From: Hymenobacter cellulosilyticus
GTDB lineage: Bacteria; Bacteroidota; Bacteroidia; Cytophagales; Hymenobacteraceae
Assembly (NCBI RefSeq): GCF_022919215.1
Contig: NZ_CP095046.1
Location: 3,152,501-3,216,500 of the forward strand
Direction: 5' to 3'
Length of the DNA stretch: 64,000 nucleotides
Under the pieces are notes generated by a model, which did no database searches, was not told where the DNA came from, and worked only from the letters and a program-made list of their open reading frames with translations. Shown here piece after piece: positions 1 to 11,700 of this stretch; the first letter of the stretch is position 1, and each line of letters opens with the position of its first letter. A program made the translations under genes and the position numbers.

Positions 1-46
1 GGTATTTTTTCATGGGAAGACGGCGGAAAGTAAGCGGCGGGTAGCG

Positions 47-3000
47 CTAGAATTGCAGGGTAAGGTTCACGCCCATCGTGCGGGTGGAGGGCAGCTGGCC
101 GATTTCGACGCCAGGCAGGATGGTGCCGCCGTTGAGGGCCGCCGTTTCGGGGTCGAACATGGGAAACTTGGTCCACATGGCCAGGTCGCGGCCGTACAGG
201 CCGATGGTGGCACCGGTCAGGGCCTTGGTGCGGGCCAGCAGGCCGGCGGGCAGGCTGAACTCCATGCGGGCTTCGCGCAGCTTCAGGTATGAGGCGTCAA
301 ACGAATTGCTCTCGATGTTGGCGCGGCGGTAGAACTCGGCGTAATAAGCGGCCGGAATCACCTTGGTCGTGTTGGGCGAGTAGGTGCCGTCCCCGTTGGC
401 CACTACCCCGTCGCCGATGATGAAGCCTTCCTCCCGGCCCGGCAGCGTCGATTTAAGCTTGCCCTGCTCGCTCATCTTGTGGTGGGTCTGGGAGTAGACG
501 ATGCCGCCGTACTGCCCGTCTAAGAGCACGCTCACCCGGAAGTTCTTGTAGGAAAACTCGTTTAAAAAGCCGCCTTTCCAATCGGCGTAGGCCCGCCCGA
601 TGTACTTGATGTTGGCCGGCTGCACCGGCAGCCCGTCCTTGTTATAGATGATTTTACCCTCGGGCGAGTAGTCGAAGCCGTAGCCGTAGATGTCGCCGGT
701 GGTGCCGCCCACGGTGGCCAGCAGCGTGGCCGTGCCGCCCGCGCCAATCACCTGCTGGTCTTCCAGGCCGCCGGCCAGGCTCAGCACCTTATTGCGGTTG
801 CGGGACCAGGTAAGGGTGTTTTTCCACTTAAAAGCGTTGTTGTCGATGGGGCGCGTGTTGAGCACCACTTCCACGCCCCGGTTGCGTACGGCTCCCGCGT
901 TGAGCAGGGCCCTGGTATAGCCGGTGGTGGGGTCGATGGGCACTTCCAGAATCTGGTTGCGGGTCGTGTTCTGGTACACCGTCAGGTCGGCCCCAATGCG
1001 GCCCTGGAACATCAGATACTCCAGCCCGGCCTCGTAGCTGACGGTTTGCTCGGGCTTCAGGTTTTTGTTGTAGAGCGTGGTAGCCACCGAGCCCGCGCCC
1101 GGAAAGTCGCTGCGGCCATAGTACTTGTTGTTGCCGTAGGGGTCGGTGTCGTTGCCCACTTTGGCCGCCGAGAGCCGCAGCTTGGCCAGCGAAATAGAAG
1201 CCGGCAGGGGCAGCAGCTCGTTGAGAATAAAGCTGGTGCTGACGGAAGGGTAGGAGAAGGGCAGGTTTTCCACCGGCAGGGAGCTCGACCAGTCGTTGCG
1301 CCCGGTCAGGTCGATGAAGATCTTGTCGTCGTAGGACGCCGTGAGCAGGGCGTAGTTGCTGTTGATGTCCTTCTCGTACACGGTGGTACCCAGCAAGGCG
1401 GTGTTGGCTCCGTTGGCCAGCTTGTAGACGCCCGGAATGACCAAGTCGCGCACGGAGGCCTCGGAGCTGCGGTTGCGCCGCCGCATGGCGTTGCCGCCCA
1501 CCGAGGCGCGCAGGTCGAACCGGTCCTGGAATTCCTTGTGGTAGGTCAGCAGGAAGTCCGTGTTGATTTCGTAGTTGCTGATGTCCTGCTGCTTGAAGTA
1601 GCCCTTCTGGAAGTTGGCCGTGCTGTAGGGCCGGCGCATCTCACGCTGCTCCTGGGTCATGGCAATGCCCGAGCGCACCAGCAGGCTTAAGTCCTTGGTG
1701 AAATCGTAGGTGCCCGAAATGTTGCCGACCGTGGTGCGTGTCACGGCCGAGTTGGTCATTTCGTAGGCAATCAGGTAGGGGTTGTCGATAAAGGAGCTAA
1801 ATGGGTGGACCTGGTCCACCTGGTCGAGGCCGTATTTCCAGATCGTCCGGTACGCGTCGAGCGGCACGTTGGGGTTCTGAAAAATCATGAAGTACGACAG
1901 CGACTGGTTGTTGTAGCCGGTCGCGGGTAGGTTGTCGGCGGTGCGGTTGGTGAAGTTCACCTTGCCGGCCAGCTTGAGCTTGGGCGTGAGGCTGTGGTTC
2001 ACGCTCAAAGCTGCCGTGAGGCGCTCGTAGCCCGTGTTGGGCATAATCCACTCGTTTTTGGAGTGCGTAACCGAGGCCCGGGCCGAGCTGGTTTCGTTGC
2101 CGCCTTCCAGCGCGACGCTGTTGGTCAGCGTGGAGCCCGTTCGGAAAAAGCCTTTGATGTTGTCTTCGTAGGGCACCCAGGGCAGCCGCTCGGCAGACTG
2201 GGCCTGCGTGAGAGGGTCGTACTGATAGTATTGCTGCCCGTTGAATTTGGGCCCGAAGGCGCTGCTGGTGCCGCCCGTGCTGGCCCCGTCGGCAGAGGCT
2301 CCATAGGAGTAGTACATTTCCCCAGCCGCGTTGAAGGAGCGGCCCGTGCCCTGCCCGTACTCGTACTGATACTCGGGCCACTGCAACACGGTGTTGACGC
2401 TGTAGTTGCTGTTTACCGTCACGCCCAGCCCTTTTTTCTGGCGGGAGCCGGTTTTGGTGGTAATAATCAGGGCCCCGTTGGCAGCGCGGCTGCCATACAA
2501 GGCGGTGGCGCTGGCCCCTTTGAGCACAGTAATGCTGGCAATATCGTCGGGGTTGATGTCGGCAATACCGTTGCCAAAGTCCACGGGCACGTCGTTGCCG
2601 GCCCCGGCACCGTAGGCGCTGCCCACTCCTGAGCTGGTCAGGCCGCTGTTCATGGGCACGCCGTCGAGCACAATCAGGGCGTTGTTTCCGTTGGGATTCA
2701 GTGAGTTGTCGCCCCGCAAGGAGATACGCGTGGAGTTCACCGGACCAGAGCCCGACGAAATCAAGTTCAGCCCCGCTACTTTTCCCGACAGGGCCTGGGA
2801 GAAGTTGTTGGGCCGGGCTTCCAGCAAGGCGTCGCCGCCAATCGTTTGGGTGGCGTAGCCCAGGGCTTTCTGCTCCCGCTTGATGCCCAGGGCCGTCACG
2901 ACGACTTCGTTCAGCTGCTTGGCGTCGGGCGTCAGCGTCAGATTCAACTGGGTTTTGCCTTCTACCGGCACTTCCCGGGTTACAAAGCCCAGGTACGTCA

Positions 3001-3235
3001 CGACCAGCACCGCATTGGAAGGCACACTGATAGTGTACGCCCCTTGGGCATCGGTGGAAGTGCCAGTGGAGGTACCCCGTACCAACACGGTAGCTCCCGG
3101 CAGGGTAGTGCCCTTGTCATCGGTTACCGTGCCCGAAACCGACTGCGATTGGGCCACGGCCGGGCCGCTCAGCAAAAGCACGGGAATAGCCGTCGCACAG
3201 AGCTGGCTGGCTCGAGCTAAGTAGCTGTTAAGCAT
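47..3235 (-). CDS. SusC/RagA family TonB-linked outer membrane receptor
   Basis: The 1062-aa product is a TonB-linked outer-membrane channel of the SusC/RagA family, which normally pairs with a SusD lipoprotein to import glycans or other large nutrients. It has a signal peptide ending near AVAQ (residue 29), then a carboxypeptidase-like regulatory domain that starts VSGTVTDDKGTTLPGATV. A plug domain follows with the typical SALYGSRAANGALIITTK motif near residue 250, then a beta-barrel ending in an aromatic residue (LTLQF). Length is normal for the family. A SusD partner would be expected next on the minus strand, beyond base 1. The substrate cannot be read from the sequence. The family assignment is secure. 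Confidence 0.95.
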   Translation of the reverse strand: MLNSYLARASQLCATAIPVLLLSGPAVAQSQSVSGTVTDDKGTTLPGATVLVRGTSTGTSTDAQGAYTISVPSNAVLVVTYLGFVTREVPVEGKTQLNLTLTPDAKQLNEVVVTALGIKREQKALGYATQTIGGDALLEARPNNFSQALSGKVAGLNLISSGSGPVNSTRISLRGDNSLNPNGNNALIVLDGVPMNSGLTSSGVGSAYGAGAGNDVPVDFGNGIADINPDDIASITVLKGASATALYGSRAANGALIITTKTGSRQKKGLGVTVNSNYSVNTVLQWPEYQYEYGQGTGRSFNAAGEMYYSYGASADGASTGGTSSAFGPKFNGQQYYQYDPLTQAQSAERLPWVPYEDNIKGFFRTGSTLTNSVALEGGNETSSARASVTHSKNEWIMPNTGYERLTAALSVNHSLTPKLKLAGKVNFTNRTADNLPATGYNNQSLSYFMIFQNPNVPLDAYRTIWKYGLDQVDQVHPFSSFIDNPYLIAYEMTNSAVTRTTVGNISGTYDFTKDLSLLVRSGIAMTQEQREMRRPYSTANFQKGYFKQQDISNYEINTDFLLTYHKEFQDRFDLRASVGGNAMRRRNRSSEASVRDLVIPGVYKLANGANTALLGTTVYEKDINSNYALLTASYDDKIFIDLTGRNDWSSSLPVENLPFSYPSVSTSFILNELLPLPASISLAKLRLSAAKVGNDTDPYGNNKYYGRSDFPGAGSVATTLYNKNLKPEQTVSYEAGLEYLMFQGRIGADLTVYQNTTRNQILEVPIDPTTGYTRALLNAGAVRNRGVEVVLNTRPIDNNAFKWKNTLTWSRNRNKVLSLAGGLEDQQVIGAGGTATLLATVGGTTGDIYGYGFDYSPEGKIIYNKDGLPVQPANIKYIGRAYADWKGGFLNEFSYKNFRVSVLLDGQYGGIVYSQTHHKMSEQGKLKSTLPGREEGFIIGDGVVANGDGTYSPNTTKVIPAAYYAEFYRRANIESNSFDASYLKLREARMEFSLPAGLLARTKALTGATIGLYGRDLAMWTKFPMFDPETAALNGGTILPGVEIGQLPSTRTMGVNLTLQF

Positions 3236-3259
3236 AATTTTACGGAGTTATTTCAGCCG

Positions 3260-3267
3260 CAAAACTA
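3260..3267 (-). promoter_or_regulatory. Bacteroidota -7 element for the SusC gene
   Basis: The minus strand reads TAGTTTTG, a perfect match to the Bacteroidota -7 consensus TAnnTTTG, 24 bases upstream of the SusC start codon. No clear -33 TTG is seen at the usual distance. Confidence 0.5.
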
Positions 3268-3525
3268 CTGCTCCCTCATTACCTTGATGTTACGATAAGG
3301 CTATGCTATTGTATAGTTCACGGTATAGAAATGCGTCTTTTGTGTGGGGCATTGTATTGCCGGTGATTTGCAGCTATATCCCTGCTTGCAAAGCCCTGCA
3401 CTGGCTCACCATCAGGGCAAGTTGCTGCCTGGCCGTAAGGGTGGTGAATGTCGGCGCTACCGTAGCTAGCTGCCACTGTCGGTAGCAGCGCGGAGTGGCT
3501 GGCTTGAATTCGGTAACTTCGTAGC

Positions 3526-4428
3526 ATGTCCAAGCCCGAAAGCCTCCCCGAATTTTATCACCACCATTTTAAGGAGCTACCCGCGTCGCACTCCCCGGAG
3601 AAGGGACAGGTAAACGTGTTCCGGCTGGAAGATGTGCTGGCCCCCAGTGCGGAACCGGTACAGTACAGTCGCCGCGATTTTTACAAAATCACCCTTATCC
3701 GCGGCCGCAATGCCTACCACTATGCCGACAAAAGTCTGGAAATAGCCGGGCCGACACTGTTGTTTTTCAACCCCCAGGTACCCTATACCTGGCAGCCGCT
3801 TTCGGATGACACCACCGGCTTTTTCTGCATTTTCCGCGAAGAGTTCTTTCGCGGCTGGGGCAACCCGACGCTCACCGAATTGCCACTTTTTCAGCCCAGT
3901 AGTACTCCCAGCTATCCTCTCTCGGCAGCGCAGGACGAAGCCGTAAGTGCGCTGTATGCAAAGATGCTGACGGAGCTTGACTCCGACTATCCGCTCAAAT
4001 ATGAGCTACTGCGCAACTACACGTCGGAGTTGATTCATTACGCTCTCAAACTGCGGCCCTCCGAGGCGCGCTACCAGCACCCCGATGCCAAATCACGACT
4101 GACGTCCGTGTTTCTGGAGCTGTTGGAGCGGCAATTTCCCATCGAATCGCCTTCCCGCCGCTTTGCCCTGCGCTCAGCCAGCGACTTTGCCCGGCACCTG
4201 GCCGTGCACGTCAACCACCTCAATCGCTGCGTGCGCGATACGACCGGCAAAACGACCACCGACCACATCGCCGAGCGCGTGGCCGGCGAAGCCCGGGCCC
4301 TGCTGCGCCACACCGACTGGAATATTGCCGAAGTCGGCTACAGCCTGGGCTTCGACGAGCCGGCCAACTTCAACTACTTCTTCAAGAAGCACACTGGCCT
4401 CGTTCCCTCGGCTTTTCGGCGGGTTTGA
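3526..4428 (+). CDS. AraC family transcriptional regulator
   Basis: This 300-aa regulator has an N-terminal cupin-like sensing half (about residues 25-150) and a C-terminal double helix-turn-helix of the AraC type (about residues 200-300). The second helix-turn-helix contains the family signature IAEVGYSLGFDEPANFNYFF followed by KKHTGLVPSAFRR. The gene lies 121 bases before a short-chain dehydrogenase on the same strand. This AraC-dehydrogenase pairing is frequent in Bacteroidota and suggests that the regulator controls its neighbour. The effector is unknown. Confidence 0.93.
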   Translation: MSKPESLPEFYHHHFKELPASHSPEKGQVNVFRLEDVLAPSAEPVQYSRRDFYKITLIRGRNAYHYADKSLEIAGPTLLFFNPQVPYTWQPLSDDTTGFFCIFREEFFRGWGNPTLTELPLFQPSSTPSYPLSAAQDEAVSALYAKMLTELDSDYPLKYELLRNYTSELIHYALKLRPSEARYQHPDAKSRLTSVFLELLERQFPIESPSRRFALRSASDFARHLAVHVNHLNRCVRDTTGKTTTDHIAERVAGEARALLRHTDWNIAEVGYSLGFDEPANFNYFFKKHTGLVPSAFRRV

Positions 4429-4549
4429 ATTTCATAAGTATCGGCTTGAATCTCATAAGCTCCTGCCTGGGTGGGTACCCGACCTTTGCTCTCGTTAATC
4501 GAGTCATTCGAATTAGCGCGCAAACCCTCATTCCACACATCACCCCCGC

Positions 4550-5419
4550 ATGGACACGCAAGCACACACTCCACAAGTCTGGTTTATCACTGGAGCCTCC
4601 AAAGGCTTCGGGCTCGAACTGGTAAAACAACTACTGGCGCAAGGCCACCAGGTAGCGGCCACTTCCCGCGACGCCACTGGGCTGCGCGCCGCCGTCGGTT
4701 CCGACTCCCCCAACTTGCTACCGCTGGCCGTGGAGCTGACCGACGAAGCCCGCGTGGGCGAAGCCATTGCGGCCACCGTACAGCAGTACGGCCGCCTGGA
4801 CGTGGTCGTCAACAATGCCGGCTACGGTCAGCTGGGTGGCTTGGAAGAAGTAACTGACGCCGAGGCACGCGAAAACTTCGATGTCAACGTGTTTGGAACG
4901 CTCAACGTCATTCGCCGGGCCATGCCGCAGCTGCGAAAGCAGCAAAGCGGACACATTATCAACTTTTCCTCCATTGCCGGCATTCAGGGCGGTTTCCCCG
5001 GCTGGGGCGTGTACTGCGCCACCAAGTTTGCCGTCGAAGGCCTTTCCGAAGCCCTGGCCGCCGAGGTTGCCCCGTTCGGGGTGAAGGTGACGGTCGTGGC
5101 ACCCGGCTATTTCCGCACCAACTTCCTGCAGTCTGGCTCCCTGAAGCTGGCCGCTGATAAACTACCCGCCTACCAAGTAGTGCGCAACAATGAGGCCTAC
5201 CACGACCACGTGCGGGAAACCAACTCCCAGCTCGGAGACCCCGCGAAAGGCGCCGCGGCCCTGATTCAGGTTGCCACCGAGCCTAATCCACCTATGCACC
5301 TGCTGCTGGGCGCTGACGCTTACGGCCTGGCCGAAGCGAAAATCAAGAGCCTCCAGGCGGACATGGCGACCTGGCAAGCCCTGTCGCACGCCACCGCTGC
5401 CGATCCGGCCCAGGCGTAG
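4550..5419 (+). CDS. SDR family NAD(P)-dependent oxidoreductase
   Basis: A classical short-chain dehydrogenase/reductase of 289 aa, expected in the cytoplasm. The nucleotide-binding motif TGASKGFG is at residues 14-21, the structural motif NNAGYG is near residue 90, and the catalytic Ser and YxxxK follow (FSSIAG, then YCATK). It lies directly downstream of the AraC regulator at 3526 and is probably under its control. The substrate is unknown. The family is certain from the motifs. Confidence 0.93.
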   Translation: MDTQAHTPQVWFITGASKGFGLELVKQLLAQGHQVAATSRDATGLRAAVGSDSPNLLPLAVELTDEARVGEAIAATVQQYGRLDVVVNNAGYGQLGGLEEVTDAEARENFDVNVFGTLNVIRRAMPQLRKQQSGHIINFSSIAGIQGGFPGWGVYCATKFAVEGLSEALAAEVAPFGVKVTVVAPGYFRTNFLQSGSLKLAADKLPAYQVVRNNEAYHDHVRETNSQLGDPAKGAAALIQVATEPNPPMHLLLGADAYGLAEAKIKSLQADMATWQALSHATAADPAQA

Positions 5420-5433
5420 CGTTTTGGGAAGGT

Positions 5434-5472
5434 GGCCCGCCCCCGCCTCAATTTCTGAGGGCCAGGCGGGCC
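5434..5472 (+). terminator. Possible hairpin after the SDR gene
   Basis: GGCCCGCC (5434-5441) pairs with GGCGGGCC (5465-5472), with an inner stem CCTCA/TGAGG. It lies 14 bases after the SDR stop codon. There is no T-tract, so function as a terminator is uncertain. Confidence 0.35.
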
Positions 5473-5702
5473 GCGGCAGTCTTCCCCATCCGGCCAGAGT
5501 CAGCCACCGCCAAGGCCACCCGCTGCGGCCTTTTTTACCTCCGCATGCCGATAATCTAATTCCATGACTCCGTAAACGCGTTTTCGGCGCGGCTAAAGAT
5601 GCGTTAGCCGACGAGTTGACGACCATTGGCCTAGCCACCGAGCAGCTGCCCGTTACGCCGTTCGTGCGCAGCACAGGGAAGCGGGCTAAGAGTGCTAAAA
5701 CT

Positions 5703-5731
5703 CAACAAGGCATCCTTAGGATGCCTTGTTG
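5703..5731 (-). terminator. Terminator of the giant-protein cluster
   Basis: A perfect inverted repeat with 14-base arms (5703-5716 and 5718-5731) lies 36 bases beyond the stop codon of the 3143-aa gene. On the minus strand it is followed by a short T-rich stretch (GAGTTTTA). Position and structure fit an end-of-operon terminator. Confidence 0.7.
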
Positions 5732-5766
5732 AAACGGAAATGAAGCTGACGGACACAGGTCTGTGC

Positions 5767-8700
5767 TTAGCGGGATGGCGGTTTTCGCCTGCCGGCTGGC
5801 CTGCTGGCAGGTTTCGCAAGCTCCTTGATGTAGGGCACTTCCAGCAGAACGTTCGATAGATTCAGGATGGGTAACTTGTTGTTGCTCTGGCTGTATACCT
5901 CGACGATGAATTGGAAATACCCGTTATTGACAACCGGGTTGTTGGTTGCAAACCAGTTTAAAATCACCTGCGTCAGGTTGCAGACAAAGCTGTCGGTGTC
6001 TGCACAGTAGGTACCCGGTTGGCCGATTTCCCAGTCTTTACTAAGGGTGAAGATCAGCGGCGTGGCCATTAGTACGGGAAGCGTAATCTGGTTGAATGGA
6101 TCAGTGCCTACCAGGTTGTACGTGTACCGGCACTCCACTTTGATAGTCTGTTCGAGGATGGTCTGTTCCGGGTTGGAAGGGGCCAACAGCGTCTTGAACA
6201 GGTTTTGCAGATGCTTGGCCAAGTTGAGCACCTTGGGTTTGCCCGGCGTTTCAATCTGCGCGACTTCGATCGGCTTGCCGCACACAAGCAGCGGCACCAG
6301 TTCGTTGTAGAACTTCACCAGCGGGGTCTTGTAGATAAATTCGTGCTGGGTAGTCCGGTACGCTCCTGCTTTGTTCTTTACCAGGTCTTCGTTCCGCGTC
6401 AGCAGCACGCCCGACCAGGCATTCTGCATGTCAAGGATATTACGCTTGTCCAGGGACAGGGTGCGCAGTGGAACCGATTTACGCTCGTTGTAGAGCAGAT
6501 ACTCTTCTTTAGTGCCTACCTTTTTGTAGAACGTGTTGTTGGGACCGGGCAGGTAATCCAGCAGCGAAACCGTTAAATCCGGCGCGCCACCGCGGGGCTT
6601 CACGGTAATGGTCAGCTTTGGGTCCGCGGTGCCGCCGGCTTCCGGTGCTTCGATGACGTCATAGTCGTAGATATAAGTCGGCAGCGGGTTGGACTTGCGC
6701 AACGCCTGGGCCTGCATTTTCACTTTTTCCCACTGCTTCCAGGCCGTGCCGATGTTGGTGACCAGTGTACTAAAGGCCTTCAGAGCTGTAGCAGCGGCTG
6801 GGTCAGCGGGATTGCGCAGCAATACCTCCTGGAAGTCCTTCTGAATAACCGGGTACACCGTGACAAACTGCCCCAGCGTGGCAGGCAGCAGCGTGGCATC
6901 GTAGCTACCCCCCTGATAGAACAACGTCTTCGCCGGGTCGGGCTGGTTGCTGTAATTGAACTGCAGGGTCGCGTGGATCTGGTCTTGCCCGGCAAGCGGC
7001 GGTTGATAGCTGAACGCATAGCCCCACTGCAAGGCCTCCGGGATGGTCATCGTCGGGGCTGTGCTGCTGGCCGCTGGGTAGTCAATTTCCTGGCTCACCA
7101 GGGATGGTGGCGTCGGGTAGGAACGGAGTGCGACAGGAATGTCAACTGGTCCGATGTCCGACATCGTCAGGTCCAGGGGCAGCAGCAGTGTGAGCCAGGA
7201 TGAGGCGCGGTAGTCGCCCATGTTCTCCACGGTGTCGATCTGGTGCTCGATGTACGACACCCGGAAGGCCATGTTGGCGAAGTTAAAGCTGCTGTGCTTA
7301 TCGGCTTCTTTCGCTTCAAAAAGGTAAGTGAGCCAGGACAAGCCCGTGCCCAGCGGCACTTTAGCAGTAGAGAGCGTGTAGTCGTCGGACGGCTGGTCGG
7401 TGCCTTCGCCCCCCACGTGGCGGGAGCGGACCGCTTCCTGGAGCACGCTCACCATGTTGCCGTAGAGCTGCGGCACAAACGGCGGATTTTTCACTGGTAC
7501 GTTCTGGCCGGTAAAACCCTTCGTCACCTGCACCGCGTTCTGCACCACGGTGCTGATTTTATAAGCGTTGGAAAGCTGAATCAACACCTGCTGCTTCAGC
7601 TTTTCCTGCGCGGTGGCCAGTCCCGACAAGTCTGGCGTTTCGGCCTGCAGGATCGGTGCCACCGACGCCGCGATGCCTTCGGCAATCTGCTCTTTGGCAT
7701 CCAGGATTTTTTGCAGCGTCGCGCCATTGTCCACGAGGAAGGCCGGTGTGGCGTAAGTAGCCGTCAGCAGCAGATCTATGGCCTCGAGACAGAGCCGGCC
7801 CCAGTTATCGAGGTCGATGTCTGAGAAGGTTGTCAGTGCCGGGCTGCCGGATGGATAGGTCTCGCCAGTTTTGTAGCTGTAAACCGGCACCTTGTCAAAG
7901 GTTTCCAGGCTGTTAGCCAGCGGCTTGGGCGCGAAGAAGTACTGCTGCGTGTTATCGATGGTATACCAGATGCCGTTCTGAGCATTGGCATCAAAATGCA
8001 CGACCCACAGCTTCTTGTCGTTCGTGTTGCCGATGTTGTTGCGGTCCAGCCCCGTAGCCACCTTCAGAAAATTGCCTGGGGCCGGCCGGTCCTTAAAGGC
8101 CGCTTCAAAATCCTGCGCAAAGACCGACAGCGAAAGCATGTCGTCGGACGGGGCGTTGGGGCTCGCCTTCGGCGGGGCTTTCAGCACCGGACTCAGGATG
8201 TTGGCGACCGTACTTACCTCCGCTACGCCGGCAAAAGCAGGATCGACGTGCCGGGTGGGTCGCTGCAGGGTAAGGACCACCGTCAGCTCAAAGATGAATC
8301 TGCTGTTCTTCAGGTCGATGTCGTAGGCAAGCTTCAGGGGCGCGGGGAGCGTGGCCGTGAGCGGGTCGGCAATGACGGCGTTCAGGTACGCGTACATCTC
8401 ACCGGCAAACCCGGACAGGATCTTGGGTTCGAGGTTGAAGGCAGGCTGCCCGGCTTCAACGTTGATGCTGCTTTGCACCTGGATGGTAATGCCTTCCTGG
8501 ATGAGCTGGTAGTAGATCTTCTGGATCGTTACCTGGTCGATGCGGGCATTGCGGATTGCTTCTTCCTTCGGCAGCTTTGCCGAGACGGTGTAGCGTGCGG
8601 CAGATGCCAGGAAATCCACGTGCAGTTGGGGCGTGCCCGACTTCGTAGCGAAATAATAATAGCTGCTGACGCTGGGCCACTGCGCAAGGGCAAAAAGCGG

Positions 8701-11700
8701 GTCGGTGTACAGGCAGGAAAGCGAGAGGTCGTGGTTGCCGTCGGACAGGGGTGTCTTAAAGGTGTTCCCGAACATGTCCTGCCAACTCAAGCGCACGCGC
8801 GCGGGGCTGCCGAGGCCCGCATACGGGTCGTTTGCGGCCGCCGGGTAGCTCGTCTTGGCCGGTTGAATGCGCTTGTTGCTCTTTACATTCTTCGCCAGCG
8901 GGATCAGGGCGTTGTATTTCCAGTTCTTATCGGCGAGGCTGCGGTCTGGCAAGGCGGAAAGGCGGGGGAGGCCCCGTCTGCGGCCGGATCGTGCGTCGGA
9001 CCCACTGGAAGCAGCGAATACGCGCCTTCGAAGACATCGGTCTCAAGCAGTGCGTACCCGATGAGGTTGAATTGATAATTAAGGTAGTTGAGGTCCTGGT
9101 GCTTGCTGGCGTCGTCGGCGGGTATGGGGTACGGGTTGATGGGAACGTACTCGTCCGGCTTGGTGCGCTCCAGCTCAAAACCGGCATTGCCTGGTCCGGC
9201 TACTGCAACGAGCGTGTTGAGGTGCGTTGCTTCCACGTACACCGTCGTAGTGGCCGAGTCGATTGGCTCACCGATAGCCACGCTGTTGACGAAGGCCGCC
9301 GATAAATCCTCCTTGTAAGTGACGAGCAGCTGGACTTTAGCGGTCTTGCCCTGGCTGAAGAGGGAAGGGGGCAGACCGGCGCCGTCGGCAGTTTTGTAAT
9401 ACAGGAAATAGCCGCCGGTGCGCACAATGCTGCATTGCCAGAGGAAGCTGACGAACTGCTTGAACTCGTTCAGCGTGTTGCGCGGGGCGGCTTCCTGTTG
9501 CCGGAAGAGCATCGGGCCGGAAGGGTTCGTCTCGGTCGAAAGGTTGGCCTGCACAAGAGCAATGGTAACGCCGCCGTCGACGGCGGACTGCAGGCCCACC
9601 GGGGCATCACCGGTAGGGTCGGCCGGGTACAGTACTCGGATCTGGTCGATGAAGCTGTCGTCGCCGTTGTTTTTGTTGATGTGACGAATCAACCTTTCGA
9701 GCAGCACGATGCCGGTATCGCCCGCCCCGATTATCTCGTACACGTTGGCCGAAGCCTCCGCACCGGCCAGGCCCTGCACCTGCTGGATAGAAAAGTCTAA
9801 CAGCGTGGCAAAACCATTGTAGACCGGCTGCTTGTCAAAACCGCCCTGCTCGCTTTGGCGCACCAGCTTCAGCACGCTTAGCCCCAGATCGGTAGCCTGC
9901 AAGGCTTCGAGCTTGTTCATCAGGGCCTCTGAGAATGGCCAAATCGAAGGCCGCATGGTAAGCTGAGCGGGTGGTGTGCCGACGGGCAGCGCCAAGGTGC
10001 CGGGATATTGCCAGTTGATGCCGGGCTTCAAGGTAAAAGTTTGGCCGGTCGTTTTACCCAGCGGCAGGGGCAAGGGCGTAGCGCCTGGGTCGAACGGCAC
10101 GGCCGCCAGGGATTGAATGCGGCTAATGTCAGCCTCCGTAATCGGAATATCGAGGCTTGTCGTAGCACAGGAACCGTTCAGTTGGATGAAGCAGGGCTCG
10201 GTCGTATCGCCGGTCTTTCCCAGCCGAATGGATAGGGCGTCGCCCGCCTTCAGGACGGGAAGCGGAAATTGCTGGCCCGAAAGACCGTACAGTGGCGCGG
10301 TGCTGGAAAGCTGCCCCGGCACAGGCAGGCGCATGCCATGCAGGAAGTACCGGGCGGCCATCCCGGAAATCCGGGCGATGTTGTCGCTGGTATCGAAGGT
10401 GTCCACCACCGTTTTGACGTTCAGGACCTGAAGTGACGGAATGGTAATGCTCGTCACGCCGGCGCTAAACAGCCCTTGCTGCTTCGCATTGTGGTCATTG
10501 TCGGCCAGGGTAGCAATGGAGACGCCGTAGAGCAGCGCCACGCTCTCGAAGGAGTCAGCTGCACCGGTGCTATGGGTCAGGGTGGGGAGGACCAGCTTGG
10601 CCAGGCTCAGCAGGGGTTGGTCTTTCACGGCCTGCAAGACCTGATCAGTCGTCGGGTGGGTCCCGCCGGAGGCGGACGTCATGCCAGCGGCCACCTGGTC
10701 GAGCGTCTGGCCTACTCCGATGCGGTAATCGTCGAAGCCGGCCACCTGAACCAGAGTACCTGCCGTCACCAGCCCCTGGATGGCAGTATTGCCGCCCGTG
10801 GCAAGTGCAGGTACGGATACGTGGTACTGATCGGCGACGCGTTGCAGCGTATCGCCAGCGCGCACCTGATGGCTGACGGATGGAATTTCGAGCAACAACC
10901 CCTGCCGGAATAGCAGGCTGCTGTTCGCCGCGGCCAAGCCCGCTACCGTTACGTCGTTGGTGTCGATGCTCTCGCCGTGGGTGTAGGTAAGCTCGTTGTA
11001 CGCTGCGGCGATGGTGTACAGGCTGTCGTTGCTGCCGAAAGGAGCCGCAAACTTCTCCAGCTCGTTGACCGCATCCTGCACCGCCGAGCGGGCAAGCATA
11101 AGAATATAATCCTGGAAGATAAAAGTCGATAAGGCCTGGCCGCTGGCTAGCTTCGGCGCGGCGCTACGCAGGCCGTGGCCGGTTTCCTGCAGCTTGTCCT
11201 GCGCCATTTCCGCCGGGTTCTGATAGTCTACCCGGAGCTTGCGCAGGGCCTCCTGCACGGCGCTCATGTACGTGCTGTCTACCGTGGAGGTGCTCAGATC
11301 GTGGCTGGTGCCATTCAATGCCCAGCTCACCTGCAACATGGGGAAAATGGGGAAGATGCTCGCGTTCAGCGGCTCGCCCGTGCCCACATGGCGCTCGGCC
11401 GCCTCGTTGGTATCGGCAATGGAGATGGTGAAATACGCTTTGAGGAAGGCCTCGATGTTGGCGTAGGGGATGGGGCTCGGGTTGGTCGAAGTATCCGATA
11501 GGTAAGCGTGCAGTTGCTTCAGCACGTCGTAGCTCACGGTGTCGCTTTTCAGGGCCTCGAGCGTGATGCCGCTTTTGCCGCTGTTAATCGCGGCGTTGAT
11601 ACACCAGTATAGCACGCCCTTCACGAGCCGGTTCAGCGAAGCATCGGTGGTACTACCGTTCTCCGGCGCGTCGATGTATAGCAGGTTGCAAAACTGTACG

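Noticed and set aside
1046..1690. Long plus-strand open frame (214 codons) opposite the SusC gene
   Set aside because: It lies fully opposite a certain SusC gene and its composition is the mirror of GC-rich codons. It is a shadow frame.
8904..8952. Two separate overlapping genes, or programmed frameshifting, in the giant gene
   Set aside because: The downstream frame has only a TTG start and no ribosome-binding site. The same kind of gap occurs at many G/C runs in unrelated genes, so a sequencing error is simpler than a programmed shift.
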